Of a stretch of 64,000 nucleotides of DNA, positions 16,899 through 25,826 are shown piece by piece. Position numbers and translations under genes: made by a program. Each line of letters begins with the position of its first letter. Within the stretch, counting starts at the first letter, position 1. A model generated the notes under the pieces. The model was not told where the DNA came from, did not search any database, and saw nothing but the letters and a program-made list of their open reading frames with translations. This DNA comes from Halogeometricum sp. S1BR25-6 (lineage in GTDB: Archaea > Halobacteriota > Halobacteria > Halobacteriales > Haloferacaceae): the NCBI RefSeq assembly GCF_031624495.1, contig NZ_JAMQOP010000001.1, forward strand, positions 124,001 through 188,000. The letters run 5' to 3'.

Positions 16899-16988
16899 AT
16901 GAGCCAAGCGACGAAGATCGTCATCGGTACAGTCGGCATCTCCGGGGTTCTCGCCATCGCGCTTCTCGCTATCCTCGCGTTCGGATAG
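16899..16988 (+). CDS. 29-aa single-helix membrane protein
   Basis: A very short gene below usual annotation limits: MSQATKIVIGTVG, then a run of ISGVLAIALLAILAFG. Apart from a charged N-terminal hexapeptide the whole chain is one hydrophobic helix of about 20 residues. It has its own well-placed TATA box (16867-16876), spaced for a leaderless message. A dedicated promoter, a clean ATG and a membrane helix together argue that it is expressed. Function unknown; small membrane peptides often regulate a transporter or complex. It stands between the MATE gene and the next conserved gene, same strand. Confidence 0.65.
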   Translation: MSQATKIVIGTVGISGVLAIALLAILAFG

Positions 16989-17082
16989 CGGAGACGGCCA
17001 TCGAGCACGCCGAGCGTGTCGAGCGCGCCCGCCGGACGCGGCCGAGCGCACTCCTGAAGGGTTCGGGGCTCGAACGAGGACC

Positions 17083-17889
17083 ATGTTCGAATCTCGCGAC
17101 CTCGCCGAGGACGTGGCCGCCGTCCGCGACGAACACGCTCCGGACTCGCTCGTCCTCTCGGCCGACGCCGACTTCGAGACGATTCCGCCGGCCGCCGCGG
17201 AGGACCTCGGCCTCGTCACCGACTCGCTCGACCCGAAATCCTACCCCGCCGAGTGGCTCCCGGACGACGCGCCGGCGCTGCTCGTCCGCTACGCCGGCCG
17301 CGATTTCACCATCGGGATGCCCGGCGACGGCACCGTCGTCTGGACGCGGCAGACCGTCCCGCCGGCCGTCATCGCAAAAAAGCGCGCCGAGGGGACGCCG
17401 ACCGACTTCCTCGATTTCCTGTTCGCGGAGGCGTTCGTCCAACTGGGCACCGACGCGCCCGAGCACTTCCTCCCCTTCTTCGGCGAGCACTACCGCGAAC
17501 TCGACACCGCCGTCCCCCTCCCCCCGAACGACGTCTATCAGATCGCCGCGGCGCTGTACGAGGCGTGGCTGGGTCTTCAGACCCGGGACGCCTTCGCCTC
17601 CTGGGAGGAGCGACACCCCCGACTGCACGACGCGTGGGTCGACGCCGGCGAGCGGTTGACCGGCCGCCTCGACACCCTCCCCCGCGCCGTCGCTCGCGGG
17701 GGCACCTCCTTCGCGGAGGCGACCGAGTACGCCTGCTCGGCCGTCAAGCACGGCCTCGACCTGCCCGCGCCGTTCGCCGCCCTCGACACCGCGGCGTACG
17801 TCGAGTACGGTCCGAGCTACGGCGTCCGCTGGGCGACGAAAACGTTCGAGCGGCTGGACGAGGGGGACGGAGAGACCGTCGAGGAGTGA
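17083..17889 (+). CDS. Conserved haloarchaeal protein, function unknown
   Basis: A 268-residue soluble, acidic protein with no signal peptide or membrane helix and no motif I recognise. The region near residue 65-110 (WLPDDAPALLVRYAGRDFTIGMPGDGTVVWTRQ) looks like beta strands. The rest, with many Trp, Phe and Tyr (HFLPFFGEHYRELDT, YEAWLGLQTRDAFASWEERH), looks helical. Such proteins are common in haloarchaeal genomes under domain-of-unknown-function names; I believe this is one of them but cannot name the family safely. Single gene, convergent with the gene at 17965. Confidence 0.7.
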   Translation: MFESRDLAEDVAAVRDEHAPDSLVLSADADFETIPPAAAEDLGLVTDSLDPKSYPAEWLPDDAPALLVRYAGRDFTIGMPGDGTVVWTRQTVPPAVIAKKRAEGTPTDFLDFLFAEAFVQLGTDAPEHFLPFFGEHYRELDTAVPLPPNDVYQIAAALYEAWLGLQTRDAFASWEERHPRLHDAWVDAGERLTGRLDTLPRAVARGGTSFAEATEYACSAVKHGLDLPAPFAALDTAAYVEYGPSYGVRWATKTFERLDEGDGETVEE

Positions 17890-17964
17890 CGCGCCGCCTC
17901 GTCACGGCCGCTCTCGTCACAGTCGCTCCCGTCGCGACCGTTCCCCGCGCTCGCCGCGTCCGCC

Positions 17965-18543
17965 TCAGAACTCGCAGCTGACGCCGCCGTCGACGTCGAG
18001 TTCGACGACGCCCTCGAACAGGTCGCGGAAGCGCTCGATGGTCTCCTCGTCGTGCACCTCGTTCGAGAGGTGGAACAGGCCCACGGCGTCGTGTTCGTCC
18101 AGCAGGTCGAGCAGTCGCTCCGTGGCCTCGAAGGCGCCGTCGACGTCGGCGTAGTACGCCATCTCCGTCACGGAGTCGACGCTGACGCGGAGTTTCCCCT
18201 CGTGGGATTCGAGGAAGTTCCGCGTCTGTTCGACGATGCCGTCCAGGTCGTCGGGCGAGGAGACGTAGTGGACGTTCTCGGAACTCCGTCGGGAGTAGCC
18301 GCGTTCGACCGAGAGCGTGTCGAGAATGACCGCGCGGGACTCATCGACGTCGTAGTGTTCGAGCTTCTGCTCTACCTCGCGGGCCGTCGTCCGGGTGGAG
18401 ACGACGAGGAAGTGGTCGGTGTCGGTTTTCAGGAAGCCGGTGTCGATACGGTCCGTCTCGCCGATGCTCGGATGCAGGAGAAGAATGCCTGTGCCACCCG
18501 GAATCGTCTCCGGGGCGTTCTCGATGGCGAGGGTGTAATCCAT
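17965..18543 (-). CDS. RecA/KaiC-like degenerate ATPase (HTR-like protein)
   Basis: A 192-residue soluble protein whose strand pattern (GTGILLLHPS, HFLVVSTRTTAREVEQKLEHYD, RAVILDTLSVERGYSRRSSENVHYVSSPDDLDGI, LRVSVDSVTEMAYYADV) resembles the KaiC/RecA fold. The P-loop lysine is missing, so it probably does not hydrolyse ATP. Haloarchaea encode several such KaiC-like or 'HTR-like' proteins, some near signalling genes; the role is unknown. A TATA element at 18565-18572 lies about 25 nt before the ATG, so the start is well supported. It is not in an operon. Confidence 0.6.
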   Translation of the reverse strand: MDYTLAIENAPETIPGGTGILLLHPSIGETDRIDTGFLKTDTDHFLVVSTRTTAREVEQKLEHYDVDESRAVILDTLSVERGYSRRSSENVHYVSSPDDLDGIVEQTRNFLESHEGKLRVSVDSVTEMAYYADVDGAFEATERLLDLLDEHDAVGLFHLSNEVHDEETIERFRDLFEGVVELDVDGGVSCEF

Positions 18544-18668
18544 GTCCGAAACTCCGACCGAGCGACCTTAAGACTGCGGGTCAGTCTCCCTCCCATCCGT
18601 CGATTCCCGGACGGAGAAGCCGTCCGGAGAACCGCCGTGAATCCTCGCGCCGCCCGACGCGCGCCGCC

Positions 18669-19121
18669 TCAAAAAACGGTGTCGGCCGTCGCGGCGCCGA
18701 TGACGCTGAACACCGCGCCGATGCTCGTCGCCTTCAGCGTCGTCACCAACATCTCCCGCTGGAACCCGAGAAACGTGGTCCCGTCGCTGGCGGCCATGTC
18801 ACTGAGGAACGTCCCCGGCGCGTCGAACGCCAGGGCGAGGATGAACACCGAGAGGTAGGAGACGAGGATGAGCGAGACGAACCGGACGGGAATCCCGAGG
18901 ACGTCCTTCTCTCTGTCGGGGTCCCTGTCGTCGGCTTTGTACAACGCGCCGTAGCCCACGGTGAGGACGATGACGGCGGTGAGCACTCCCTGCACGGCCG
19001 ACATGCTCCGCGCGAGACTCCACACCTCTTCGGTGACGACGAACGGCCCCGCGAGCAGGAACCCCCCGACGACCTGTTGGGCCGTGTCCGCGAGCGCGAA
19101 CCGACGGCGTACTCCGACCAT
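18669..19121 (-). CDS. Integral membrane protein, DUF2391-like
   Basis: A 150-residue protein with four clear hydrophobic segments: around residues 15-35 (VVGGFLLAGPFVVTEEVW), 42-62 (GVLTAVIVLTVGYG), 80-105 (FVSLILVSYLSVFILALAF) and 125-148. The start FALADTAQQVVGGFLLAGPF matches the small DUF2391 family as I remember it. There is no catalytic motif. A TATA box at about 19145-19151 sits 25 nt before the ATG. It is divergent from the methyltransferase gene, 102 nt away. Function unknown. Confidence 0.6.
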   Translation of the reverse strand: MVGVRRRFALADTAQQVVGGFLLAGPFVVTEEVWSLARSMSAVQGVLTAVIVLTVGYGALYKADDRDPDREKDVLGIPVRFVSLILVSYLSVFILALAFDAPGTFLSDMAASDGTTFLGFQREMLVTTLKATSIGAVFSVIGAATADTVF

Positions 19122-19223
19122 ACTCGGATGCTGGCGATGCCCCCGTATAAGCGACCCGACCTTTTCTTCCGCCCCGCGGCCCGAAATCCGACAGATTTAG
19201 TCGTCGGACGTCGACGCCGTGGT

Positions 19224-19958
19224 ATGAGCGTCAGAGACGAGTTCGACGAGTGGGCCGCGGACGGGCGCGACAAGGGGATGGAGGACCGCCACTGGCACAC
19301 TGCCAAGCACGTCCTCGCGCGGATGCCCGTCGAACCCGGCGACGTGGTGTTGGACCTCGGATGCGGGAGCGGGTACGCCGGCCGCGCCCTCCGCGAGACG
19401 AAAGGGGCGGGCCGCGTGTACGGCCTCGACGGCGCGCCCGAGATGGCGCGCAACGCCCGGTCGTACACCGTCGACGACGGGGACGGAAACGGAGGCGGGG
19501 ACCGAACGGACGAGGCGGACGCCGAACTCGGCGACGTCGGCTTCCTCGTCGGCGACTTCGACGAACTCCCGTTCGCGGACGACAGCGTCGACCACGTGTT
19601 CTCGATGGAGGCGTTCTACTACGCCGCCGACCCGCACCACACCCTCGAAGAGATAGCCCGCATCCTCGCGCCCGGCGGGACGTTCTTCTGCGCGGTGAAC
19701 TACTACGAGGAGAACGAGGCGTCTCACAAGTGGCAGGACCGAATCTCCGTCGAGATGACGCGGTGGTCCGGTCCGGAGTACCGCGAGGCGTTCCGGAAGG
19801 CCGGTCTGCACGTCGCAGAACAGGACAACGTCCCGGACCGGGACATCGAGATTCCTCCCGCGGAGGCGTTCCCGACCGACGACTGGGAGACGCGCGAGGC
19901 GATGGTCGAACGCTACCGCACGCTCGGAACGCTCCTGACCGTCGGCGTCGCGCCGTAG
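19224..19958 (+). CDS. Class I SAM-dependent methyltransferase
   Basis: A 244-residue enzyme. VVLDLGCGSGYAGRAL (about residues 41-56) is the SAM-binding motif I. YGLDGAPEMARNAR is motif II, and GDFDELPFADDSVDHVFSMEAFYY is the post-II to motif III region of the UbiE/type-11 group. LEEIARILAPGGTFFCAVNYY follows. The substrate is unknown; a cyclopropane-synthase-like or small-molecule substrate is possible. An insert of about 20 acidic/Gly residues (near 80-100) is a typical haloarchaeal loop expansion. The start at 19224 is supported by a TATA-like GATTTAGTC 25 nt upstream. Confidence 0.87.
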   Translation: MSVRDEFDEWAADGRDKGMEDRHWHTAKHVLARMPVEPGDVVLDLGCGSGYAGRALRETKGAGRVYGLDGAPEMARNARSYTVDDGDGNGGGDRTDEADAELGDVGFLVGDFDELPFADDSVDHVFSMEAFYYAADPHHTLEEIARILAPGGTFFCAVNYYEENEASHKWQDRISVEMTRWSGPEYREAFRKAGLHVAEQDNVPDRDIEIPPAEAFPTDDWETREAMVERYRTLGTLLTVGVAP

Positions 19959-19995
19959 CGGTTCGGAACGCCGCTACAGTTGTCTTCTCCGCCGC

Positions 19996-21576
19996 TCAGT
20001 CGTCCGATTCCGACGCCGACCCGTCCGATTTGGACTCCGGTACCGACGCCAGGTCCTCGACGGCGGGGCCGTCGACGACGCCGCCCTCGTAGTCGAACCG
20101 GGAGCCGTGACATGGGCAGTCCCACGTCCGGTCGCCGTCGTTCCACTCGACCAGACAGCCCATATGGGGGCAGACGGCCGAGACGGCGTGCACGTCGCCG
20201 TCGTCGTCGCGGTAGACGCCGCGGACGTCGCTCCCGTCGCGGAGCACCGTCGCCTCGTCGACGTCGAGGTTTCGCACCTCGTCGGCGCGCGGTTTCGTCA
20301 CCCAGTCGCCGACGAACGCCTTCGCCACCTCGGCGTTCTCCTTCGCGAAGTCGCCCGCCGCGGAGGGGGTGAATCGGCTCGGGTCGAACACGTCGGCGTA
20401 GGGGTTCGGTTCGCCCCGAATCAGGTCGGCGATGATTCGCCCCGCGGCGGTGCCGTTCGTCATGCCCCATCCGTCGAACCCGGTGGCGACGTAGACGCCG
20501 TCGGAGACGGGACCCATCTCGCCGACGTACGGCAGGTCGTCGATGGGGGTGAAATCCTGCGTCGACCAGCGACACTCCACCGACTCCACGTCGAAGTGCT
20601 CGCGGGCCTGTTGTTCGAGTCGTTCGTAGCGCTCGCGGACGCTCCCGTCCTTTCCCGTCTGGTGGTTCTGTCCGCCGACGAGCACGATGGGTTCGTCGTC
20701 GGCGCTGGCGCCCGCCGACCGAATCGACAGATAGGGTTCGGACTCGCGGTAGAAGTGTGCCTCCGTCGGCGGGTCGGCGACGCGGACACCGACGACGAGG
20801 GAGTGTTTCGGCGTCTGCCGGGCGAAGTAGCCCCCGCGGTCGAAGACGGGGAAGTGGCTGGCGACGACCACGTCGTCGGCGACGACGTTCCCGCGTTCGG
20901 TCCGCACGCGGTGCGGCGCGCCCGTATCGAGGTCCGTCGCCCGCGTCCGCTCGAAGACGACGCCGCCGGCATCGTCGACCGCTTCGGTGAGGGCGAACAG
21001 GTACGCCCGCGGGTCGAACTGCGCCTGGTCGTCGACTCGGACGGCGCCGACGGCGTCCTCGGAGACGGCCACGTCCTCGACCAACGACGCCGACAGACCC
21101 GCCCGCTGAGCGGCCTCGAACTCCGACTCGACCGTCTCGCGCTTCGAGTCGTCCTCGACGTACGTGTACGCGGGGAGGCGCCGGAACCCGACGTCCGCGT
21201 CGGCGGCCTCGCACCGTCGTTCGACGTAGTCGATGGCCGCCTCGTTCGCCGCGGCGTACCCGCGGGCCGTCTCCGCGCCGAACTCCTCGGCGAGACCCGC
21301 GTACCGGAAGCCGTGCAGGGAGGTCACCTTGGCGGACGATCGGGCGGTGACGCCCTCGCCGACGCGGTCGCGTTCGACGACGGCGACGTCGCGGCCGGCC
21401 TCCGCGAGTTCCAGCGCCGTCGTGAGACCGGCGATGCCGGCGCCGACGACGGCGACGTCCGTGCGCACGTCGGTTTCGAGGGGGTCGCGCGGCGGCCCGG
21501 ACGCCGTGCGAAACCAGTAGGCGTCCCGTTCGGCGGTCGATTCGTCCCGCTCGGTGGGTCGGTTGTCGGAAGACAT
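19996..21576 (-). CDS. FAD-dependent oxidoreductase fused to Rieske domain
   Basis: A 526-residue two-domain protein. Residues about 35-400 form a DAO-type FAD enzyme with the dinucleotide fold VAVVGAGIAGLTTALELAEAG and the late FAD-contact motif YVATGFDGWGMTNGTAAG. The last 110 residues are a Rieske ferredoxin-like domain with CPHMGC and CPCHGSRF, supplying the two Cys and two His for a [2Fe-2S] cluster. This arrangement is the YhfW-like group. It likely oxidises an amino acid or amine-like substrate and passes electrons through the Rieske centre, but the substrate is unknown. The ATG at 21576 is used because upstream in-frame codons have atypical composition. Confidence 0.9.
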   Translation of the reverse strand: MSSDNRPTERDESTAERDAYWFRTASGPPRDPLETDVRTDVAVVGAGIAGLTTALELAEAGRDVAVVERDRVGEGVTARSSAKVTSLHGFRYAGLAEEFGAETARGYAAANEAAIDYVERRCEAADADVGFRRLPAYTYVEDDSKRETVESEFEAAQRAGLSASLVEDVAVSEDAVGAVRVDDQAQFDPRAYLFALTEAVDDAGGVVFERTRATDLDTGAPHRVRTERGNVVADDVVVASHFPVFDRGGYFARQTPKHSLVVGVRVADPPTEAHFYRESEPYLSIRSAGASADDEPIVLVGGQNHQTGKDGSVRERYERLEQQAREHFDVESVECRWSTQDFTPIDDLPYVGEMGPVSDGVYVATGFDGWGMTNGTAAGRIIADLIRGEPNPYADVFDPSRFTPSAAGDFAKENAEVAKAFVGDWVTKPRADEVRNLDVDEATVLRDGSDVRGVYRDDDGDVHAVSAVCPHMGCLVEWNDGDRTWDCPCHGSRFDYEGGVVDGPAVEDLASVPESKSDGSASESDD

Positions 21577-21680
21577 GGGGTGGACCCCGCCCGCGGCGAG
21601 GCAGGTCAGGTAGCGGCCCGGCGGGAAAACGTCTACTGGCCGTCTCCCTGCCAACCCCTCTTCCCCCACGGACCCCGCGA

Positions 21681-21702
21681 ACCCCTCCGTTTCCGGTGGA
21701 GA
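21681..21702 (-). promoter_or_regulatory. ORB-like element between oxidoreductase and thiP
   Basis: The minus strand reads CTCCACCGGAAACGGAGGGG, which keeps CCAC, GAAACG and the G run of the oriC repeats. It lies in a 197-nt intergenic gap about 9.5 kb from the oriC core. Confidence 0.55.
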
Positions 21703-21773
21703 TGCTAGCGACTCTCACCGAACGACCGGCGGTGGAGGACTGGACGGAAAAGTAGGAAGACGGCCGACGCCGC

Positions 21774-23492
21774 TCAGAACCCGCCTCGGCCGCCGGTCCG
21801 TCCGCCGAAGCGCTCGATGACGACGAAGCTGAGGCCGGTGACGACGAGGAGGACGCACCCCATCGCCGTCGCCGGTCCGAGTCGTCGCCCGAGGTAGCGC
21901 TGGACGGCGACGGGCATCGTGTAGCTGTTCGACCCCTCCGCGAGGATGACCGTCGAGTCGAACTCGCCGATGCTGATGGCGAAGGCGAACGCCGCGCCGG
22001 CGACGACGCCCGCGGCGACGAGCGGTAACTCGATATCGAGGAGCGCCCGGACGCGACTCGCGCCGAGCGTCCGCGCGGACTCGACGAGTCGGGGGTCGAG
22101 GCCGCCGAGCAGGGGGGCGACGGTCCGCGTCACGAACGGGTACGCGCCGACGGCGTGCGCGGCGACGACGGCCAGCGCGCCGGTCACCTGCACGCGGGTT
22201 CCGAAGACGACGGTGCCGAAGACGAGGCCGCGGAGCATCCCCAACCCCACGACGATGCCCGAGACGGTCAGCGGCGCCATCAAGAGCGCGTCGAGCACCT
22301 TCCGCCCCCGGAAGTCGCGCGTCGTCAGCACGCTCGTCACGACGCCCATCGGCAGTGCGAGCGCGAGCGTCCCGAGGCCGAAGACGAGCGAGTTGCGCAC
22401 CGCCGTGAGGGGTCTGACCTGATAGCTCGTCCCGGTCCGCTGGCGTTCGAGCAAGAAGAGATAGTGGTCGAGCGTGAACTCGCCTTGCGGACCGGTGACG
22501 CTTTCGAGGAGCATCGACGCGACGGGGGCGACGAACACGAGGGCGACGACGGCGCCGTAGCCGGCCACCGCGAGTCGCGTCGCGGCGGCGCGCCGCGTCC
22601 ACGATGCGGGCCATAGGGGGCGGCGGCGCTGCGGGCGCGCTCCCCGACCGCTCGACGACATCCGCGCCTCGTACCGGAGGTAGGCGTACGTCAGGCCGAG
22701 CGAGAGAGCCGTCTCAACCACCGCCAGCGACGCCGCCTCCGCGAACGCGAGGTTCTGGACGCGCGAGTAGATGAACACCTCGACGGTGGCCAGTTGCACC
22801 CCGCCCAGAGCGAGGACGATGGGGAACGAGGCGAACGTGAAGATGAAGGTGAGCGTCGCGCCGACGGCTATCGCCGGGAGGAGTTGCGGCAGCACCACGT
22901 CGCGGAAGGCGCGCCGGGGCGACGCGCCGAGCGTCCGCGCCGTCTCCACCGCCGAGGCGTCGACGCTCTCCCACGCCGCCGTCGTCACCCGCGTCACCAG
23001 CGGCGCGTTGTAGAAGGCGTGCGCGACGACGATGGCGGGCAGCGAGTACAACAGCGTCACCTCGGTCAGTCCGAGCGCCTCCAGCAGTCGGTTCAGCGTC
23101 CCCGTCCGGCCGAACGTGGCGACGAAGCCGATGGCGACCATGATGGAGGGCATGACGAACGGGAGGATGGTCAGCGAGCGGAGCGTCTCTCTCCCCCGGA
23201 AGTCGAACCGCGAGAGCACCCACGCGCCGGGGAGGCCGAGGGCGACGGAGGCGGCGGTGGAGAGGAGCGCCTGGTAGGCCGTGAACCGGAATATCTGTCG
23301 ATAAAAGGGGTCGGTGAGTACGTCGACGAGTGGACCGAGCGTCCACTCGCCTCCCACGTAAACGGCGTCGACGAAGACGGTGCCGACGGGGTAGTAGAAG
23401 AGCAGACCGAGGACAAGCGCCGTCACCGCGGCGACGACGGTCAGCGCGCGGCGTTCGCCCCACCGTCGGAGGGCGGCGACGGCGCGGCGCAC
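21774..23492 (-). CDS. thiP: Thiamine-type ABC transporter permease
   Basis: A 572-residue double permease with about twelve helices in two BPD_transp_1 halves, each ending in an EAA-like loop: AVETARTLGASPRRAFRDVVLP (near 195) and LVESARTLGASRVRALLDIELP (near 480). Two fused halves are typical of ThiP and ferric-iron (FbpB-type) importers. The tbpA-like gene just upstream makes thiamine or its phosphates the best guess. I use the GTG at 23492, one nucleotide after the stop of the binding-protein gene (TAG C GTG), so the two are coupled. No ATPase gene follows, so the energising subunit must come from elsewhere. Confidence 0.85.
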   Translation of the reverse strand: MRRAVAALRRWGERRALTVVAAVTALVLGLLFYYPVGTVFVDAVYVGGEWTLGPLVDVLTDPFYRQIFRFTAYQALLSTAASVALGLPGAWVLSRFDFRGRETLRSLTILPFVMPSIMVAIGFVATFGRTGTLNRLLEALGLTEVTLLYSLPAIVVAHAFYNAPLVTRVTTAAWESVDASAVETARTLGASPRRAFRDVVLPQLLPAIAVGATLTFIFTFASFPIVLALGGVQLATVEVFIYSRVQNLAFAEAASLAVVETALSLGLTYAYLRYEARMSSSGRGARPQRRRPLWPASWTRRAAATRLAVAGYGAVVALVFVAPVASMLLESVTGPQGEFTLDHYLFLLERQRTGTSYQVRPLTAVRNSLVFGLGTLALALPMGVVTSVLTTRDFRGRKVLDALLMAPLTVSGIVVGLGMLRGLVFGTVVFGTRVQVTGALAVVAAHAVGAYPFVTRTVAPLLGGLDPRLVESARTLGASRVRALLDIELPLVAAGVVAGAAFAFAISIGEFDSTVILAEGSNSYTMPVAVQRYLGRRLGPATAMGCVLLVVTGLSFVVIERFGGRTGGRGGF

Positions 23493-23493
23493 G

Positions 23494-24636
23494 CTAATTC
23501 CCGACGAACTGCCGTTCCCACGCGCTGGTCCACTCACTGAGGTTGTCTCGGAGCGTATCGTAGTTGAACGTGACCGCCTCCGGCGGTTCCTGCGCGTATT
23601 GCGCGAACGACTCGGGTAACTCGGCCGTCGTCGTCGCGGGGTACTGGACGTTGCGGACGGCTATCTCCGCCTGCACCTCGGGTCTGAGTACGAAGTCCAT
23701 GAACGTCCGCGCGAGTTCGGGTCGGTCGGTGCCCTCGAACATCGCCATCCCCTCGGGGTTGGCGTAGCCCTGCCCGTTCGGGAAGCGCAACTGGTGCTTC
23801 GCTAAATTCTCCCCCTCCTCGTTGGCGTACACCTGGTCGGTGGAGTAGGAGACGACCATCGGCGCCTCGCCGTTCGAATAGGCGGTGTAGGAGGCGGTCC
23901 AGTCCTCGAGGACGCGCACGCCGTTCTCTTGGAGGTTCCCCCAGTAGTCGAGGTAGCCGTCCTCGCCCTTTGCTTTGATCGTATGGAGGAGGAACGCCTT
24001 GCCCGTGGCGCTTGAGACGGGGTTCTGCGTCAGCAGGTCGCCCGCGTACTGGTCGCGCAGGAGGCCGTCGAACGTCTCCGGCGCGGTGAACCCGCCGTCG
24101 CCGAACGTCTCGTCGTAGACGATACAGATGTACCCCGTGTCGTACGGGACGGCGCGGCCCCGCGGGTCGAACTCCAGTGACTCTTTGACCGTGTCGCGCC
24201 GGTCGAGGCCGTCGACGGGCGCGAACAGGCCCGAGTCGAGGTTCTCGTCGATGCGGATGAGCATGTTCACGTCGAGGCCGACGTAGAGGTCCGCCGGGAT
24301 ATCGACGTTCCGCAGGGCGCGTTCGATGTAGTAGTTCACCTCGCTGTCGGGCGTCTCGTAGCGGAGCGTCGCGTCGAACTCCGACTCGAACGCCTGTTTC
24401 AGCCACGGTCCGGGACTCGTGCTCGGCGCGTCGACGAACGCGCCGTACGTGCCGACGACCAACTCCGGCATCTCCCCGTTCGCGGTACCCGTCGTCGTCC
24501 CCTGCGATTGGGTTCCGGTTTCGCTACCTGTCCCCGTCCCGTCACCTTCCGTCGCCGTTCCGTCGCCGCCGGCGCATCCGGCGAGCGCCGCGACGCCGCC
24601 CGCACCCGCCGTAGCGAGGAAGCTTCGTCGGTCCAT
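23494..24636 (-). CDS. tbpA: Thiamine-type ABC transporter substrate-binding lipoprotein
   Basis: A 380-residue secreted binding protein. MDRRSFLATAGAGGVAALAG followed by Cys combines a twin-arginine signal with a lipobox, so it is exported folded and anchored by lipid. A Gly/Thr-rich linker covers about residues 24-52. The mature part is a class II periplasmic-binding fold; TYGAFVDAPSTSPGPWLKQAFE, VGLDVNMLIRIDEN and PYDTGYICIVYDE resemble the TbpA/ThiB family. Loading with thiamine is inferred from similarity and the adjacent permease. An iron or spermidine ligand is less likely. A TATA-like TTAAGTATGA lies upstream, and no TPP riboswitch sequence is present in the leader. Confidence 0.83.
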   Translation of the reverse strand: MDRRSFLATAGAGGVAALAGCAGGDGTATEGDGTGTGSETGTQSQGTTTGTANGEMPELVVGTYGAFVDAPSTSPGPWLKQAFESEFDATLRYETPDSEVNYYIERALRNVDIPADLYVGLDVNMLIRIDENLDSGLFAPVDGLDRRDTVKESLEFDPRGRAVPYDTGYICIVYDETFGDGGFTAPETFDGLLRDQYAGDLLTQNPVSSATGKAFLLHTIKAKGEDGYLDYWGNLQENGVRVLEDWTASYTAYSNGEAPMVVSYSTDQVYANEEGENLAKHQLRFPNGQGYANPEGMAMFEGTDRPELARTFMDFVLRPEVQAEIAVRNVQYPATTTAELPESFAQYAQEPPEAVTFNYDTLRDNLSEWTSAWERQFVGN

Positions 24637-24796
24637 TACCGGGTAGTTTCACCTGGTCATACTTAACGCGTGCCATCCCGGGTCGAACCGGGCGCGTTCT
24701 CGCCCCGTCTCCGTTCTCGCTCGGACCGTTCCGTCGCCTCCGTGCGCCTGAATCTCAGGGAGGAACGACTTTGTGCGTTCCCCTCCACCTCCAGTC

Positions 24797-25801
24797 GTGA
24801 CTCTCGAACGTCGGCACGTGTTCGGCGGGCTGTTCATCCTCGCGGGCGTCGCCGCCGCGTTCCTCCTCCGCTCGGTGCTCGGGACGGTGTTCTTCTCCGT
24901 CACCGTCGCGTACGTCCTCTGGCCTCTCCGACAGGCGCTGGTCCGCCGCGGCCGGTCGCTCCGCGTCGCCAGCGGACTCGCCACGGCCGCCGCGTTCCTC
25001 GCGGCGTCGCTCGTGTTCCTTCCTCTCGTCGTCGTCGTCTACCTCCGGTACGACTCGCTCGTCGCACTCGTCCGTCGTCTCCCCGACGAAGTCGTCGTCG
25101 AACTGTTCGGCATGGTCTACCGCCTCACGCTCGAAGAACTGGTTCCGGTGGTTCTCGGCTTCTTCCGGACGCTGGCGGGCCTTCTGGCGGTCGCGACGCC
25201 CGTTCTCTTCGTCAAGGTGACGCTGTTCGTCTTCGTCGTCTACTCGCTGCTCGTCCACGGCGAGGACGCCCGCCGCGCCGTCCTCGCACTCGTTCCCACC
25301 TCCTATCAGGGCGTCGCCCGCGCGATGAACCGCCGCGTGCGCGAGACGCTGTTCGCCATCTATGTCCTGCAGGCGGCGACGGCCGCCGGGACCTTCGCCC
25401 TCGCGCTCCCGGTGTTTCTCCTCCTCGGGTACGAACCGTTCGTCACGCTCTCAACCGTCGCCGCCATCCTCCAGTTCATCCCCATTCTCGGCCCCAGTTT
25501 CCTCCTCGCCGGACTGGCGGCGTACCACCTCCTCATCGGGGAGGTGACGCAGGCGATTCTCGTCGTCGTCGTCGGCGGCGCGGTGATCGCGTGGCTCCCG
25601 GACGTGCTCATCCGCCCGCGCTTGGCCCGCAAGACGGCCGACATCCCGGGCAGCCTCTACTTCGTCGGCTTCTTCGGCGGCGCGCTGACGCTCGGCGCCG
25701 TCGGCATCGTCGCCGGCCCCCTCGCGGTCGGACTGTTCGTGGAGACGGCATCGCTGCTGTCGACGGAACTCCACCCGGAGTCGGTCGAGGGCGCCGAGTA
25801 G
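24797..25801 (+). CDS. AI-2E transporter family permease
   Basis: A 334-residue membrane protein with about eight hydrophobic segments. LLRSVLGTVFFSVTVAYVLWPLRQAL at the start, a hydrophilic central region, and the C-terminal ILQFIPILGPSFLLAGLAAYHLL with ARKTADIPGSLYFVGFFGGALTLG are the usual landmarks of the AI-2E (UPF0118/TqsA) family. Members export autoinducer-2 or act as Na+/H+ antiporters; in haloarchaea, which lack known AI-2, an ion-exchange role is more plausible. The GTG at 24797 is my start; another GTG at 24773 in frame would add eight residues. It is divergent from tbpA. Confidence 0.82.
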   Translation: MTLERRHVFGGLFILAGVAAAFLLRSVLGTVFFSVTVAYVLWPLRQALVRRGRSLRVASGLATAAAFLAASLVFLPLVVVVYLRYDSLVALVRRLPDEVVVELFGMVYRLTLEELVPVVLGFFRTLAGLLAVATPVLFVKVTLFVFVVYSLLVHGEDARRAVLALVPTSYQGVARAMNRRVRETLFAIYVLQAATAAGTFALALPVFLLLGYEPFVTLSTVAAILQFIPILGPSFLLAGLAAYHLLIGEVTQAILVVVVGGAVIAWLPDVLIRPRLARKTADIPGSLYFVGFFGGALTLGAVGIVAGPLAVGLFVETASLLSTELHPESVEGAE

Positions 25802-25826
25802 CCGCGGTTCGCGCGTTCGGCGTCGG

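Noticed and set aside
19381-19415. GAGACGAAAGGGGCGGG in the methyltransferase gene as another ORB
   Set aside because: Only the G run and GAAA-like part match; it lacks the CCAC half and is in coding sequence.
19913-21718. 601-codon minus-strand frame overlapping the Rieske-FAD gene
   Set aside because: Arg-rich low-complexity product in the wrong frame; the 19996-21576 frame encodes all recognisable domains.
24637-24796. Possible TPP riboswitch upstream of tbpA
   Set aside because: A CTGAGA-like hexamer appears on the minus strand near 24753-24758, but the conserved second half (GAACCTGAT and the downstream loop) is absent.
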